From Bacillus vallismortis (GTDB lineage: Bacteria; Bacillota; Bacilli; Bacillales; Bacillaceae): a stretch of 64,000 bases of DNA. How positions within the stretch are numbered: position 1 is the stretch's first letter; each line of letters begins with the position of its first letter. The stretch lies in assembly GCF_004116955.1 (NCBI RefSeq), contig NZ_CP026362.1:1776501-1840500 (forward strand), written 5' to 3'. Under the pieces are notes generated by a model. The model was not told the origin of the DNA, ran no database searches, and saw nothing but the letters and a program-made list of their open reading frames with translations. Positions 9,892 to 19,754 of this stretch are shown here, piece by piece. The position numbers and the translations under genes were made by a program.

Positions 9892-10982
9892 AGCATCCTT
9901 ACAAAATCAAGAGGTGATACAGTCTGTATATCCTCTGGCACATTCTGGCCGTTTGTCATAAATCCGACACCTATCTTGGTTTCTGAAAGTATATTAAATA
10001 CAGAACCTAAGGAAGCAGTTTCATCAATTTTCGTAAAAATAAACTGATTGACAGGGACAGATGAAAACCGTTTGACAATATGCTTCATATCCTCATATTT
10101 TGCAGTCGCGGATAAAACGAGAAATGACTGAATACTGCTTTCAAAAGGGATTGTCTCTTTCAATTCATCAATGTACTGCTGCTCCTTGAAGTTTCTTCCG
10201 GCTGTATCAATAAACACATGATCATACTCAGTGAATAACTCTTTCGCCTTCTGGAATTCTTCTTTTGTATAACAAACTTCCAGAGGAGCCTGCAGCAGTT
10301 CGGCATATGTTTTCAACTGTTCAACAGCTGCAATCCGATACGTATCTGTTGTAATAAAAGCGATTTTTTTCTGTTTTTCAAGCATAGATATAGCAGCGAG
10401 CTTTGCCAGTGTTGTCGTTTTACCTGCGCCCGTTGAACCAAACAGCACGATATACTTTGAATGAATAGGCTCCTGCCACTTGTCTGATTCAGGCAATGCA
10501 TTGCATAGTATATCCTCGAGTTTACCGATCACGTTATCTTCCGTCAGACCGCCAGCTTCCACAGAGCAGCGAAGCAATTTTTTCAGCGCGCTCGTCTTCA
10601 TTGACTCTTTAATCCCGCTTTCTTGCAAAAGCTTTTCCGCTTTTCGCAGCGGCTCAGGAAGTACAGATTGATACGCTGAGAAATCACCAGGCTCATGCGG
10701 CGACGGAAATTGAGGGAGATATGTCCTCTCCTCTATTTTCGGACTGCTTACCGGAGTTTTTAATGTTTGTTGCGGCTCAACTTCCTTCTGAGGCGTTTTT
10801 TTATTAGGAAAGTCCTGATCCAATACAGCAATGACTTCAACAGCAGGCTTGTTGATGAGTCCAAACCACTTTCGCTTTTTAATCTTTTTTGAATTTAAGA
10901 TGACGGCATCATTACCTAACTCTTTTCTGATAAGAAGTGCCGCTTCTTGCATTGAAGCAGCAGTAAATTTTTTTATTTTCAT
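9882..10982 (-). CDS. flhF: SRP-family GTPase FlhF
   Basis: FlhF, 366 residues, is the third SRP-type GTPase after Ffh and FtsY, both also in this window. It marks the flagellar assembly site. A basic N-terminal B domain and a proline-rich linker (about 60-100) precede the N and G domains, with Walker [10 protein letters not shown] (182-190), DTAGR and the guanine-specificity TKID. The start ATG overlaps the flhA stop codon, giving tight coupling of the two genes. Confidence 0.97.
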   Translation of the reverse strand: MKIKKFTAASMQEAALLIRKELGNDAVILNSKKIKKRKWFGLINKPAVEVIAVLDQDFPNKKTPQKEVEPQQTLKTPVSSPKIEERTYLPQFPSPHEPGDFSAYQSVLPEPLRKAEKLLQESGIKESMKTSALKKLLRCSVEAGGLTEDNVIGKLEDILCNALPESDKWQEPIHSKYIVLFGSTGAGKTTTLAKLAAISMLEKQKKIAFITTDTYRIAAVEQLKTYAELLQAPLEVCYTKEEFQKAKELFTEYDHVFIDTAGRNFKEQQYIDELKETIPFESSIQSFLVLSATAKYEDMKHIVKRFSSVPVNQFIFTKIDETASLGSVFNILSETKIGVGFMTNGQNVPEDIQTVSPLDFVRMLCR

Positions 10983-13015
10983 TAAATATCCACCACTCCA
11001 ATGCTTTGTACCTCAACATTCGCCTCAAGTTCGTTATATGAGAGGACCGGAAGATCAGGGAAGTATCGTTCCAGAAGCTGTTTTACATACATTCTGACAG
11101 GGGGCGAGCAAAGAAGAATCGCTGTTTCCTGACGTAATGAGAGCTGTTCGGCTTCTTTAGCGACAGAGCGCACAATACTTTCTGAAATATCTGGTTCAAG
11201 CGACAAATAATTTCCGTGTTCCGTTTGCTGTACACCGTCAGCTATCGCCTTTTCTACACGACCCGAACAAGTAACAACCTTTAACACTTCATTTTCTTTT
11301 GCAAACTGGGCTGTAATTTGTTTGGCCAGCGCCTGTCTTGTATACTCTGTCAAAAGATCAGAATCTGTTGTTAACTTTCCATAATCAGCAAGCGTTTCAA
11401 AAATCGTTACTAAGTTTCGGATTGAAACTTTTTCTTTTAAAAGCTTAGCCAGCACCTTCTGAATATCACCGACAGACAACGGATTAGGCGTAACCTCTTC
11501 GACAAGAACAGGATACGTTTCTTTCAAGTGATCGATCAGCTGTTTCGTCTCCTGTCTCCCGATCAGTTCGTGGGCATACTGCTTAATCTTCTCCGTAATA
11601 TGGGTGGAAACGACTGAAGCAGGATCAACAACTGTATAACCAAGCATGTCAGCTTCATCTTTTACCGATTCAGCAATCCATTTGGCCGGAAGTCCGAATG
11701 ACGGTTCAACTGTTTCAATCCCTTCAATGAGATCATCTTCAGGCGTAGGCGACATCGCTAAATAATGATCAAGCAACAGCTCGCCTTTTGCTACTTCGTT
11801 CCCTTTAATTTTTAATCGGTATTCATTAGGCTGCAATGCTATATTGTCTCTGATACGCACAACAGGAATGACAAGGCCGAGTTCCAGGGCCAATTGACGG
11901 CGAATCATCACAATTCTGTCTAATAAATCACCGCCTTGATTGGCATCAGCAAGCGGAATCAAACCATATCCAAACTCAAATTCTATCGGATCGATGTGCA
12001 GAAGCTGCACAACGCTTTCAGGACTTTTAAGGTCGTCGACCTCAGCCTCTTCCTCGAGAATCTCATCCACTTCTTCTTTTTCCTTACCTGATTTAGATAG
12101 CATATATGCGCCGAAAGCAAGCAGCCCTGCAAGCGGGCCCGTCAGAAAAATGCCAATCGGAGTGAAAATACCAAGAAGCAAAATCGTAGATGCTGCGACG
12201 TATAAAAGCTTTGGATAAGCAAAAAGCTGACCTGTAATGTCATGCCCTAAGTTTCCTTCAGAGGCAGCTCTTGTCACGACAATACCCGTAGCTGTAGAAA
12301 TTAACAGGGCTGGAATTTGCGAAACAATTCCATCTCCTACGGTCAGCATCGTAAATTTTGAAGCTGCCTCTTGAATGGACATGTCCTGCTGAAGCATTCC
12401 GATTACGATACCGAAGATAATATTGATCATGACAATGATGATTCCGGCAATCGCGTCACCTTTTACAAATTTACTTGCACCGTCCATCGCTCCATAAAAG
12501 TCAGCCTCTCTTGCCACTTTTTCGCGGCGGTGCTTCGCATCCTGTTCGGTAATCATCCCTGCGTTTAAATCAGCATCAATACTCATTTGCTTCCCCGGCA
12601 TTGCGTCCAGCGTAAATCTTGCTGCAACCTCGGAAACACGTTCAGAACCTTTCGTAATGACGATAAACTGAATAATAATCAGGATGATAAATACAACAAG
12701 TCCAACTAATACATTTCCGCCGACAACGAAATTTCCGAACGTCTCGACGACTTTTCCGCCTTCACCATGTGAAAGAATTGAACGGGTCGTTGAGACGTTC
12801 AAGCCCAAACGAAATAGGGTTAAAAGCAGCAACAGTGACGGGAAAATCGAAAACTGCAGCGCTTCCTGCATATTCATTGTGGTGAGAAGCACGATCAACG
12901 CAAGAGAAATATTAATAATGATCAAAATACTTAACAGCCATGGAGGAAATGGAATCACCAGCATCGCCACAATGAGGACAACACTTATTAAAACGGATAA
13001 ATCTCTTGTTGACAT
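10982..13015 (-). CDS. flhA: Flagellar export gate protein FlhA
   Basis: Large inner-membrane component of the flagellar type III export gate, 677 residues. About eight membrane helices occupy the first 320 residues, with the conserved cytoplasmic loop GSERVSEVAARFTLDAMPGK between them. The C-terminal cytoplasmic half forms the ring that docks chaperone-substrate complexes and FliI. AAAGGAG precedes the ATG, and it follows flhB by 32 bases. Confidence 0.98.
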   Translation of the reverse strand: MSTRDLSVLISVVLIVAMLVIPFPPWLLSILIIINISLALIVLLTTMNMQEALQFSIFPSLLLLLTLFRLGLNVSTTRSILSHGEGGKVVETFGNFVVGGNVLVGLVVFIILIIIQFIVITKGSERVSEVAARFTLDAMPGKQMSIDADLNAGMITEQDAKHRREKVAREADFYGAMDGASKFVKGDAIAGIIIVMINIIFGIVIGMLQQDMSIQEAASKFTMLTVGDGIVSQIPALLISTATGIVVTRAASEGNLGHDITGQLFAYPKLLYVAASTILLLGIFTPIGIFLTGPLAGLLAFGAYMLSKSGKEKEEVDEILEEEAEVDDLKSPESVVQLLHIDPIEFEFGYGLIPLADANQGGDLLDRIVMIRRQLALELGLVIPVVRIRDNIALQPNEYRLKIKGNEVAKGELLLDHYLAMSPTPEDDLIEGIETVEPSFGLPAKWIAESVKDEADMLGYTVVDPASVVSTHITEKIKQYAHELIGRQETKQLIDHLKETYPVLVEEVTPNPLSVGDIQKVLAKLLKEKVSIRNLVTIFETLADYGKLTTDSDLLTEYTRQALAKQITAQFAKENEVLKVVTCSGRVEKAIADGVQQTEHGNYLSLEPDISESIVRSVAKEAEQLSLRQETAILLCSPPVRMYVKQLLERYFPDLPVLSYNELEANVEVQSIGVVDI

Positions 13016-13047
13016 GCTGTTTTTTCTCTCCTTTTAAATCGAAAAAT

Positions 13048-14130
13048 TCAATATACTTTTTGTTTTGTTTTATATACGTAAGCCAGAATTTCAGCCAGTA
13101 CTTTAAAAAATTCTTCCGGCACAGCCTGATCAATTTCTACCTGATCATATAACGCACGGGCAAGCGGTCTGTTTTCGACCATCGTGACATCATGCTCTTT
13201 CGCAATTTTCCTGATTTTTAACGCGAGGTGGTCAACACCTTTTGCAACAATATAAGGCGCGTCCATTTTTTCTTCGTCATACTTCAGGGCAATCGCATAG
13301 TGAGTCGGGTTTGTGATAATGACATCTGCTTTTGGAACTTCCTGCATCATCCGCCTCATTGCCATTTCCCGCTGCCTTTGTTTAATTTTAGACTTGATAA
13401 TCGGGTCTCCTTCAGACTTTTTGTATTCATCTTTTATATCCTGCTTTGACATTTTGATGTTTTTCTCATGGTCAAACTTTTGATATAAATAATCGAGACC
13501 AGCAAGAATCAACAAAGCCCCTGCACCGCTCAGCCCCATCCACAGGGTGAGTTTTGAAACAAAAGAAAGTGCTTCTTCGGGTGTCAGAAGCGGGAGCCGG
13601 AGAATTTCTCCATAATGCAGCCAAAGTACAGCAAAAGCAGCAAAACCGACTACAGTGATTTTCAAAATGGATTTAAGCAGTTCTACTATGGCCCGCATGC
13701 TGTAAATTCGTTTAAAGCCTTTAATCGGGTCCAGTTTTTCAAGCTTAGGCTTTATGACCTCTGTAGAAAATAAGAAGCCCACTTGCATATAGTTGCTGGC
13801 GACCCCTGCGACAAGAGCGACAAGCATAATCGGCGCAAGCACAAAGGCCGTATCTTTTAATAAGCTGATAAACAGCATATGAACATTTGATTCTGAGAGC
13901 TTCATTAAGAGCGACTTGGTATAAAATGTTTCTATAAATGACAGTAGCCTGTCCCTCATAAAAGGCCCAATCGCAATGAGTGAAAGGAATATCACTAATA
14001 AAGAAACGGCAGTATTAACATCAGCACTTTTGGCAACCTGTCCTTTTTTTCGCGTATCCTGCCGTTTTTTTGGAGTGGCTTTTTCTGTTTTCTCTCCCGC
14101 AAAAAACTGCAGGTCAACTCTAAGCTTCAT
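13048..14130 (-). CDS. flhB: Flagellar export switch protein FlhB
   Basis: FlhB, 360 residues, an export-gate protein that switches substrate specificity from rod/hook to filament. Four membrane helices fill the first two thirds. The cytoplasmic domain contains the self-cleaving NPTH loop at residues 274-277 and ends in the VLAEILAYVYK helix. The ATG shares its A with the fliR stop codon (TAATG). A short homologue of this C-terminal domain, YlqH, is encoded elsewhere in the window. Confidence 0.98.
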   Translation of the reverse strand: MKLRVDLQFFAGEKTEKATPKKRQDTRKKGQVAKSADVNTAVSLLVIFLSLIAIGPFMRDRLLSFIETFYTKSLLMKLSESNVHMLFISLLKDTAFVLAPIMLVALVAGVASNYMQVGFLFSTEVIKPKLEKLDPIKGFKRIYSMRAIVELLKSILKITVVGFAAFAVLWLHYGEILRLPLLTPEEALSFVSKLTLWMGLSGAGALLILAGLDYLYQKFDHEKNIKMSKQDIKDEYKKSEGDPIIKSKIKQRQREMAMRRMMQEVPKADVIITNPTHYAIALKYDEEKMDAPYIVAKGVDHLALKIRKIAKEHDVTMVENRPLARALYDQVEIDQAVPEEFFKVLAEILAYVYKTKQKVY

Positions 14131-14909
14131 TAAGAAACACCGACCAATGCTAAAAGATTCCGCATCGTTTCAATCGTTAAACTGAAGACATTTCGCACAA
14201 CGACGAAGATAACAGACATACACACAATAAGCATGATAAAACTGACAGCGATCTTTAAAGGCAGGCCGACCACAAATACATTTAATTGCGGAACAGTTCG
14301 AGCCACAATGCCTAATGCTAAGTCAACCAGAAACAAACTGGCCACAACAGGCGCTGACATTTGAAAAGCGATAATAAACATCGCATTAAAGCTTTTGGCG
14401 ATAAAATAAGCAAACTTCTCATCGCCGAAATTCGGAAATGCCTGATCAATTGAAATATACTGAAAGCTGTAGTAAATACCGTCGAGCAGCAAATGATGGG
14501 CATTGACACTGAGCATAAACAAAAGTGCCATTGTATAAATAAACTGGCCAATTAGCGGACTTTGTGCCCCGGTTTGCGGATCAATAACGTTCGCAATTGA
14601 AAAACCCATTTGAAAATCAATAAACGAGCCGGCAATTTGAACTGCGGCAATCATCATATAAGCAATTAATCCCAGACAGAGACCAACCAAAGCTTCTTTA
14701 AACGCCAGGAGCATATATTGCCCATCTATCTCTAAAGAGGGAGGCTTATCAATGGTGCTGAAACAAATGACCGCGAGAAAAAAAGCAAATCCAATTCGAT
14801 GAACAGCTGGTACATTTCGGTGTCCGAATAGCGGAATCGTTACAAAAAAAGCAGAAATTCTAATAAAAACCAATAAAAAAGCAGGAAATAAATCAATAAT
14901 CGAATTCAT
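14130..14909 (-). CDS. fliR: Flagellar export gate protein FliR
   Basis: Very hydrophobic 259-residue membrane protein of the FliP5-FliQ4-FliR1 export core. Several long hydrophobic helices and the family stretch IDFQMGFSIANVIDPQTG are visible. I chose ATG 14909 (MNSIIDLFPAFLLV); the frame extends upstream through a TTG into the fliQ end without similarity. It overlaps flhB by one base. Confidence 0.97.
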   Translation of the reverse strand: MNSIIDLFPAFLLVFIRISAFFVTIPLFGHRNVPAVHRIGFAFFLAVICFSTIDKPPSLEIDGQYMLLAFKEALVGLCLGLIAYMMIAAVQIAGSFIDFQMGFSIANVIDPQTGAQSPLIGQFIYTMALLFMLSVNAHHLLLDGIYYSFQYISIDQAFPNFGDEKFAYFIAKSFNAMFIIAFQMSAPVVASLFLVDLALGIVARTVPQLNVFVVGLPLKIAVSFIMLIVCMSVIFVVVRNVFSLTIETMRNLLALVGVS

Positions 14910-14916
14910 CTCTACA

Positions 14917-15186
14917 CTACCCTGCAAAACGATTTAAATTAGAAAACAACTCTGTTGTAAATGAAAGAATGATAGACAGCATCCATGGGCCAAAAAAAAT
15001 CAGGGCCAGGAGAACTGCCACGATTTTCGGAATAAACGCCAAAGTCTGTTCCTGGATTTGAGTTGTCGCCTGAAATATGCTGACGATTAAACCGACCAGT
15101 AAAGCAATAGCCAATAATGGCCCACTGATCATCAGCGTTACGTATACGGCTTTTTCCGCCATAGAAATTACAAATTCTGAACTCAC
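14917..15186 (-). CDS. fliQ: Flagellar export gate protein FliQ
   Basis: Small membrane protein of 89 residues with two transmembrane helices, a FliPQR export-core subunit. The segment GLIVSIFQATTQIQEQTLAFIPKI is diagnostic. The preferred start is GTG 15186 (MSSEFVISMAEK), six bases from a TAGGTG ribosome-binding site; an upstream GTG at 15195 overlaps that site. Confidence 0.96.
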   Translation of the reverse strand: MSSEFVISMAEKAVYVTLMISGPLLAIALLVGLIVSIFQATTQIQEQTLAFIPKIVAVLLALIFFGPWMLSIILSFTTELFSNLNRFAG

Positions 15187-15200
15187 GTTTAGCACCTACC

Positions 15201-15866
15201 CTAAAAGCTCTGAAGCAAAGATTTCACAATTAAATACCAGCCGTCTACTAAAACAAAAAGTAATATTTTAAAGGGCAGAGAAATCATAACTGGAGGGAGC
15301 ATCATCATTCCCATTGACATTAAGACGCTCGCTACGACCATATCTATAATTAAAAATGGAATAAAAATCATAAAACCTATTTGAAACGCTGTTTTGAGCT
15401 CCGATATGGCAAAAGCGGGAACCATTGTTGTTAGCGGGATATCCTTTAATGATTCAGGTTTATCCATATTCGCGTAATTCATAAACAATGCCAGATCCTT
15501 CTGCCTTGTGTGTTTACTCATAAATTCTTTAATCGGTTCCTCAGCTTTCGTATACGCTTCGTCCAAACTGATTTTGTTGTCCATCAATGGCGTCAGCGCC
15601 TCTTTATTAATCTCTGAAAAAGTAGGAGCCATAATAAAAAACGTTAAAAACAGCGCCAGCCCGATCAGAACCTGGTTTGGCGGCATAGATTGTGTCGCCA
15701 GTGAAGTCCTGACAAATGATAGAACAATGACGATGCGAGTAAAACAAGTCATAAGAATCAATATTCCAGGCGCCACTGAAAATACAGTTAACAATAATAG
15801 TAATTTAACAGATGAACTTACGTTTTCCGGATCGCTTGAACTGAAAATATTTATAAACTCATTCAT
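15201..15866 (-). CDS. fliP: Flagellar export gate protein FliP
   Basis: Core export-gate membrane protein, 221 residues, forming the FliP ring with FliQ and FliR. Recognisable are LMTCFTRIVIVLSFVR, PPNQVLIGLALFLTFF, the FAISELKTAFQIGF segment and the last helices with MGMMMLPPVMISLPFK. The N-terminus is hydrophobic from residue 21, but I see no long cleavable signal as in enterobacterial FliP. It overlaps the end of fliZ by eight bases. Confidence 0.97.
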   Translation of the reverse strand: MNEFINIFSSSDPENVSSSVKLLLLLTVFSVAPGILILMTCFTRIVIVLSFVRTSLATQSMPPNQVLIGLALFLTFFIMAPTFSEINKEALTPLMDNKISLDEAYTKAEEPIKEFMSKHTRQKDLALFMNYANMDKPESLKDIPLTTMVPAFAISELKTAFQIGFMIFIPFLIIDMVVASVLMSMGMMMLPPVMISLPFKILLFVLVDGWYLIVKSLLQSF

Positions 15867-16518
15867 GATGACGTGGGCCTTTCTTCTTTCCTTCAGAACG
15901 ATTTTGTTTTAACTCTTCAAGCTGCTCTTTTAACGCTTTTGAAAATGAAGGCAGTTTTTGCTGCGGCTGATGTTCAGCACCCTTCAGCGGCTTCACTAAC
16001 TTTGTCCACTCTATTTTGCTTGACATTGCCTCTTCATGCTGGCTGAGAATAACCTCAATCTCTTTTTCATCTTCAATTTCTTTCAGCAGCTGGATCGTCT
16101 CTCCTACACCAACGACGAGCACATTGTTTCCGACTTTGATCAATTGGATGGATCTATTTTGCCCGACCGATGTGCCGCCAATATTTTCAACATATTGAAA
16201 AGGCTTGAGGAGCCGATTTCTTTTGTTCATAAGCTTTACCAGCCCGTAAATCAGTACGACAACAAACAGTAAAGCGAAAATCATCTTCACGAAATCAAAA
16301 GCTGAGACAGAAGGAGCAGCCGCCCCCTCCGTCTCATCAGCAGTTTGTGTTGTTTTTTCTTCCTTTTGCTCTGGCTTATCTGCAGTTTTTTCATCTTTCT
16401 TTTGAAACCATTCGTTTACAGTTGAATTGTCAGAGTCTGCCGCGGCAGCCGCAATCGGATGTACACTGAATAAAACGAAAAAACAAGTAAAAACGATGAA
16501 ATATAGACTCTTTTTCAA
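15859..16518 (-). CDS. fliZ: Flagellar export protein FliZ (FliO family)
   Basis: 219 residues: an N-terminal signal-type hydrophobic helix (residues 5-27), an acidic Glu/Lys/Thr-rich extracellular stretch, one membrane helix (about 80-102), and a cytoplasmic FliO-like domain (NVLVVGVGETIQLLKEI) with a basic tail. In Bacillus this gene is called fliZ although it is the FliO homologue, a helper for FliP ring assembly. It is unrelated to enterobacterial FliZ, a regulator. It lies between cheY and fliP. Confidence 0.93.
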   Translation of the reverse strand: MKKSLYFIVFTCFFVLFSVHPIAAAAADSDNSTVNEWFQKKDEKTADKPEQKEEKTTQTADETEGAAAPSVSAFDFVKMIFALLFVVVLIYGLVKLMNKRNRLLKPFQYVENIGGTSVGQNRSIQLIKVGNNVLVVGVGETIQLLKEIEDEKEIEVILSQHEEAMSSKIEWTKLVKPLKGAEHQPQQKLPSFSKALKEQLEELKQNRSEGKKKGPRHHE

Positions 16519-16532
16519 CAGTCGTACACCCT

Positions 16533-16895
16533 TTAACTTAATGTTTTGTTGATTGCTTCAAGCACACGGTCTGCCTGGAAAGGTTTTACGATAAAATCCT
16601 TGGCACCGGCCTGGATGGCATCGATAACCATTGATTGTTGTCCCATAGCTGAACACATGATGATTCTAGCCTGTGCATCAATTTCTTTAATTTCTTTTAA
16701 TGCTGTTATGCCGTCCATTTCCGGCATCGTGATATCCATAGTAACAAGATCAGGAGTAAGCTCTTTATATTTTTCTACTGCTTGCGCTCCATTTTCAGCT
16801 TCCGCTACTACTTCAAAACCGTTTTTTACCAAAATGTCTTTAATCATCATTCGCATAAATGCTGCGTCATCTACAATTAAAATTCTGTGTGCCAT
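16533..16895 (-). CDS. cheY: Chemotaxis response regulator CheY
   Basis: Single receiver domain, 120 residues. The acidic pocket Asp9/Asp10, phosphoacceptor Asp54 (VTMDITMPEMDG) and the conserved Lys in FIVKPF are all present. CheY-P binds the motor switch; in Bacillus it promotes counter-clockwise rotation. It lies next to fliY, which encodes its motor-bound phosphatase. AGGAGAGAGAT precedes the ATG. Confidence 0.98.
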   Translation of the reverse strand: MAHRILIVDDAAFMRMMIKDILVKNGFEVVAEAENGAQAVEKYKELTPDLVTMDITMPEMDGITALKEIKEIDAQARIIMCSAMGQQSMVIDAIQAGAKDFIVKPFQADRVLEAINKTLS

Positions 16896-16920
16896 AATCT
16901 ATCTCTCTCCTTGTGTTTCG

Positions 16921-18060
16921 TTATTTTAAATTATTAATGCGCTCTGCCTGGCTTAAAATGTCAGTGACTCTTACACCGAAGTTTTCTTCAATGACAACGA
17001 CTTCGCCTTTGGCAACGATACGCCGATTCACTAAAATATCTACCGGCTCACCGGCTAATTTATCAAGCTCAATAATACTTCCGGCAGAAAGCTCCAAAAT
17101 CTCTTTTACACTTCTCTTCGTTCTGCCAAGCTCAACAGTGATTGAAAGCGGAATGTCCAAAAGCATATCCAGGTTGTTTACAGGGGCCTGAGAAGCCTCA
17201 TTGGGATCAAACGCGGAAAATTCCACTGGCGAAACCTGAACTGGTGCTGCTTTTTTTGGTGTTCCCTGCCTTTTTGGCTGTTGCTGCTGTTGCTGCTGCG
17301 GTTCCATACGCGGCTCTGGCGTCACAGGCGCTTTCGGCTGCTCATATGTAACATCAGGCTGCGGCGCTGTTTCTTCCTCTGCACTTTCTGTGTTCATCAG
17401 ATTTGCAATTAAATCTTTTGCAAATGACAGCGGGTACAGCTGCATAATACTGGAATCTATTAAATCTCCCACCTTTAAGTTGAAAGACACTTTCACCAGC
17501 ATTTCATCATCAGGTATGCGGTCTGTTCCCTTTTCTTCAGTAACATCGAGCAATTCAACCCGAGGCGGTGAAATATCAATTTTTTTGCTGAATACAGTAG
17601 ACATTGATGTGGCGGCTGATCCCATCATTTGGTTCATTGCTTCTTGAACCGCGCTTAAATGGATTTCACCCAGTGAAGGGTCCGCGCCTTTTCCGTCTCC
17701 TCCCATCATTAAGTCAGCGATAATTGCCGCGTCATTTTGTTCCACGACCAGCAGGTTGCTGCCGCTGAAGCCCTCCGTATAATTCACTTCAATCGCTACG
17801 TACGGTTCAGGAAATGCATCGCTGATTTTACTTTTAGGAATGACAGCTACACTCGGAGTCGTAATATCGACTTTTTGATTTAAAAGCGTTGACAAGGCTG
17901 TCGCAGAACTGCCGAATGAAATATTCCCGATTTCACCGATCGCATCACGCTCCATTTCCGATAAGTCATGTACTTCCGGAGCCTCTGGCTCATCCGGCGT
18001 ACTGCCAGTACCGTTAAGAAGCGCGTCAATCTCATCTTGAGATAATCTATTATTCTCCAT
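16921..18060 (-). CDS. fliY: Flagellar motor switch phosphatase FliY
   Basis: 379-residue fusion that replaces FliN in Bacillus motors. The N-terminal LSQDEIDALLNG segment is a CheY-P-binding motif shared with FliM. Next comes a CheC-like phosphatase domain with two E-x-x-N sites (IGEIGNISFGSSATAL and VQEAMNQMMGSAATSM), then a Gln/Pro-rich linker (QQQQQQQPKRQ) and a C-terminal FliN domain (LLDIPLSITVELGRTKRSV). ATG 18060 is chosen; it overlaps the fliM end by 11 bases. Confidence 0.97.
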   Translation of the reverse strand: MENNRLSQDEIDALLNGTGSTPDEPEAPEVHDLSEMERDAIGEIGNISFGSSATALSTLLNQKVDITTPSVAVIPKSKISDAFPEPYVAIEVNYTEGFSGSNLLVVEQNDAAIIADLMMGGDGKGADPSLGEIHLSAVQEAMNQMMGSAATSMSTVFSKKIDISPPRVELLDVTEEKGTDRIPDDEMLVKVSFNLKVGDLIDSSIMQLYPLSFAKDLIANLMNTESAEEETAPQPDVTYEQPKAPVTPEPRMEPQQQQQQQPKRQGTPKKAAPVQVSPVEFSAFDPNEASQAPVNNLDMLLDIPLSITVELGRTKRSVKEILELSAGSIIELDKLAGEPVDILVNRRIVAKGEVVVIEENFGVRVTDILSQAERINNLK

Positions 18061-19048
18061 CTTGTTCACCTCTTAGGTCGTGATCTAAAATTTGCACTGC
18101 CTGCTTTCGATTCACCCGGCCGGCTTGTCCTAAAAATTTCGGCTTATCTCCGACCAATACAGTAAGAGGATCCGTGACTGAATTGTCCAAAGTTATGCAG
18201 TCTCCGACTTCTAAACTTAAAAACTCTTCTATTGTCAGTTCAGATGTGCCGAGTTCGGCCACGACAGGTATTTGTGCTGTCATGATACGTTTTTCAAGCG
18301 ACTTTGTTTCCTCAGGCTTCGGCTCGTTTCTATCTGATTGCATCCAATAGTGGACCGAAAGCTTCGGTATGAGCGGCTCGAGGACAATGTGCGGGATACA
18401 AAGATTAATGACACCACTGATTTCACCGATTTGGGTATTGAGTGAGATCACCACGACCGTTTCATTAGGAGACACCATCTGAACGAATTGCGGATTCACC
18501 TCAAACTCAGTCATTTCCGGTTCAATATCAGCAATTGACTGCCAAGCTTCTTTATAATTTCCCAGTGCATTTTCAAATAAATTAGAAATGATTTTTGTTT
18601 CAATTTCTGTCAAGCTGTCTACCTTATTATGACTGAGTCCAATACCGCCCATTACTCGATCCATCATCGTATAAGCGATAGTCGGATTAACCTCCATCAT
18701 AACTCTGCCTTCCATTGGATGGACGTCAAACAGATTCAGGATCGTCATATTCGGTATTGACCTGATAAATTCCTCATACGGGACCTGGTCAACTGAACTG
18801 ACAGATATATGAATATAGGTTCTGAGCTGAGCAGAAAAGTGAGTCGTTAAAAGTCTTGCAAAATTGTCATGTATTCTCGTTAAACTGCGGATCTGATCCT
18901 TAGAAAACCGCAGCGCACGTTTGAAATCATAGACCTTCACTTTCTTCTCTTTTTCTTCTTTTTTCAGCTCTTCAGCGTCCATTTCACCAGTTGATATTGC
19001 GGAAAGCAGTGCATCTATTTCATTTTGGGAGAGAACTTCTCCTGACAT
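18050..19048 (-). CDS. fliM: Flagellar motor switch protein FliM
   Basis: Switch-complex protein of 332 residues that binds CheY-P and sets rotation direction. It has the N-terminal CheY-P-binding peptide LSQNEIDALLSAI, the middle CheC-like domain that lacks phosphatase motifs, and a C-terminal SpoA/FliN-like domain (IPVVAELGTSELTIEEFLSL). ATG 19048 (MSGEVLSQNE) follows GGTGAGGAAG; three upstream codons in frame are dispensable. Confidence 0.97.
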   Translation of the reverse strand: MSGEVLSQNEIDALLSAISTGEMDAEELKKEEKEKKVKVYDFKRALRFSKDQIRSLTRIHDNFARLLTTHFSAQLRTYIHISVSSVDQVPYEEFIRSIPNMTILNLFDVHPMEGRVMMEVNPTIAYTMMDRVMGGIGLSHNKVDSLTEIETKIISNLFENALGNYKEAWQSIADIEPEMTEFEVNPQFVQMVSPNETVVVISLNTQIGEISGVINLCIPHIVLEPLIPKLSVHYWMQSDRNEPKPEETKSLEKRIMTAQIPVVAELGTSELTIEEFLSLEVGDCITLDNSVTDPLTVLVGDKPKFLGQAGRVNRKQAVQILDHDLRGEQDGE

Positions 19049-19081
19049 CTTCCTCACCTCCGTATTCTGTCAAATGATGGT

Positions 19082-19504
19082 TTATTGCAGATTAAAGGAG
19101 GTAATATACACTTTTTCTACTTTTCCTTCTTGGAGGTAGCTATTGATTTTATCTTTTAGTTCCTTCTTAAAGGCTTCTTTTCCCTTGTCTCCCTCAATCG
19201 CATTAGCATTCGTATCAGCCAGCAATGATATTACAGCGTCCTTCACTTGAAAATCACGTTTCTCAAGTTCTTCTTTTGATTTATCAGAATCAGTTTCAAG
19301 CTTAATAGCAAGTCGGATAATGTTATCGGACTTTAAATTGGTTGTAATCTCTTCTACATCGACAGAAGATGCAACGATTTCGTCAATACTTTTTTCCGCT
19401 TTACTATCTTCGGACTCACCGCCTAGCACAAAATAAGCTGCCGCCCCAAGAGCACCAATTACGATAAGCATAATTAGTAAAATGATCATTAATTTATTCT
19501 TCAT
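19082..19504 (-). CDS. fliL: Flagellar basal-body-associated protein FliL
   Basis: 140 residues: one N-terminal membrane helix (about 5-27) followed by an extracytoplasmic FliL domain. FliL proteins surround stators and support their function. The start overlaps the swrD stop by four bases (ATGA). The family similarity is modest in sequence but clear from topology and operon position between flgE/swrD and fliM. Confidence 0.94.
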   Translation of the reverse strand: MKNKLMIILLIMLIVIGALGAAAYFVLGGESEDSKAEKSIDEIVASSVDVEEITTNLKSDNIIRLAIKLETDSDKSKEELEKRDFQVKDAVISLLADTNANAIEGDKGKEAFKKELKDKINSYLQEGKVEKVYITSFNLQ

Positions 19505-19716
19505 TCTGGTTCCTCTATTCCTTGATCCATTGAAAATATTTGTATTTTTCGGTAGAAAGATGCGATCTTTTCCATAACAGCTTCTTCATCTTCTTTTACG
19601 ACAAACTTCTTGCCATTTGAAAGAGTGATAGTCGTATCCGGAAAGCATTCAATCTGTTCTATAAACAGCGCATTCAGTGTAAAGGGCTGCCCATTTAAAC
19701 GGGTTACTTTAATCAT
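19501..19716 (-). CDS. swrD: Swarming motility protein SwrD (FlbD family)
   Basis: Small 71-residue protein (YlzI) beginning [20 protein letters not shown], typical of the FlbD/SwrD family. In B. subtilis it is reported to increase flagellar motor torque and be required for swarming. No membrane segment is seen. It lies 39 bases after flgE and overlaps fliL by four bases. Confidence 0.94.
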   Translation of the reverse strand: MIKVTRLNGQPFTLNALFIEQIECFPDTTITLSNGKKFVVKEDEEAVMEKIASFYRKIQIFSMDQGIEEPE

Positions 19717-19754
19717 AAAACAGCGGAGAAGCGATTATCGCCTCCCCTCCCTCC

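Noticed and set aside
12912..13133. Open frame of 73 codons across the flhB-flhA junction
   Set aside because: It overlaps both true genes in a different frame and shows no known motif.
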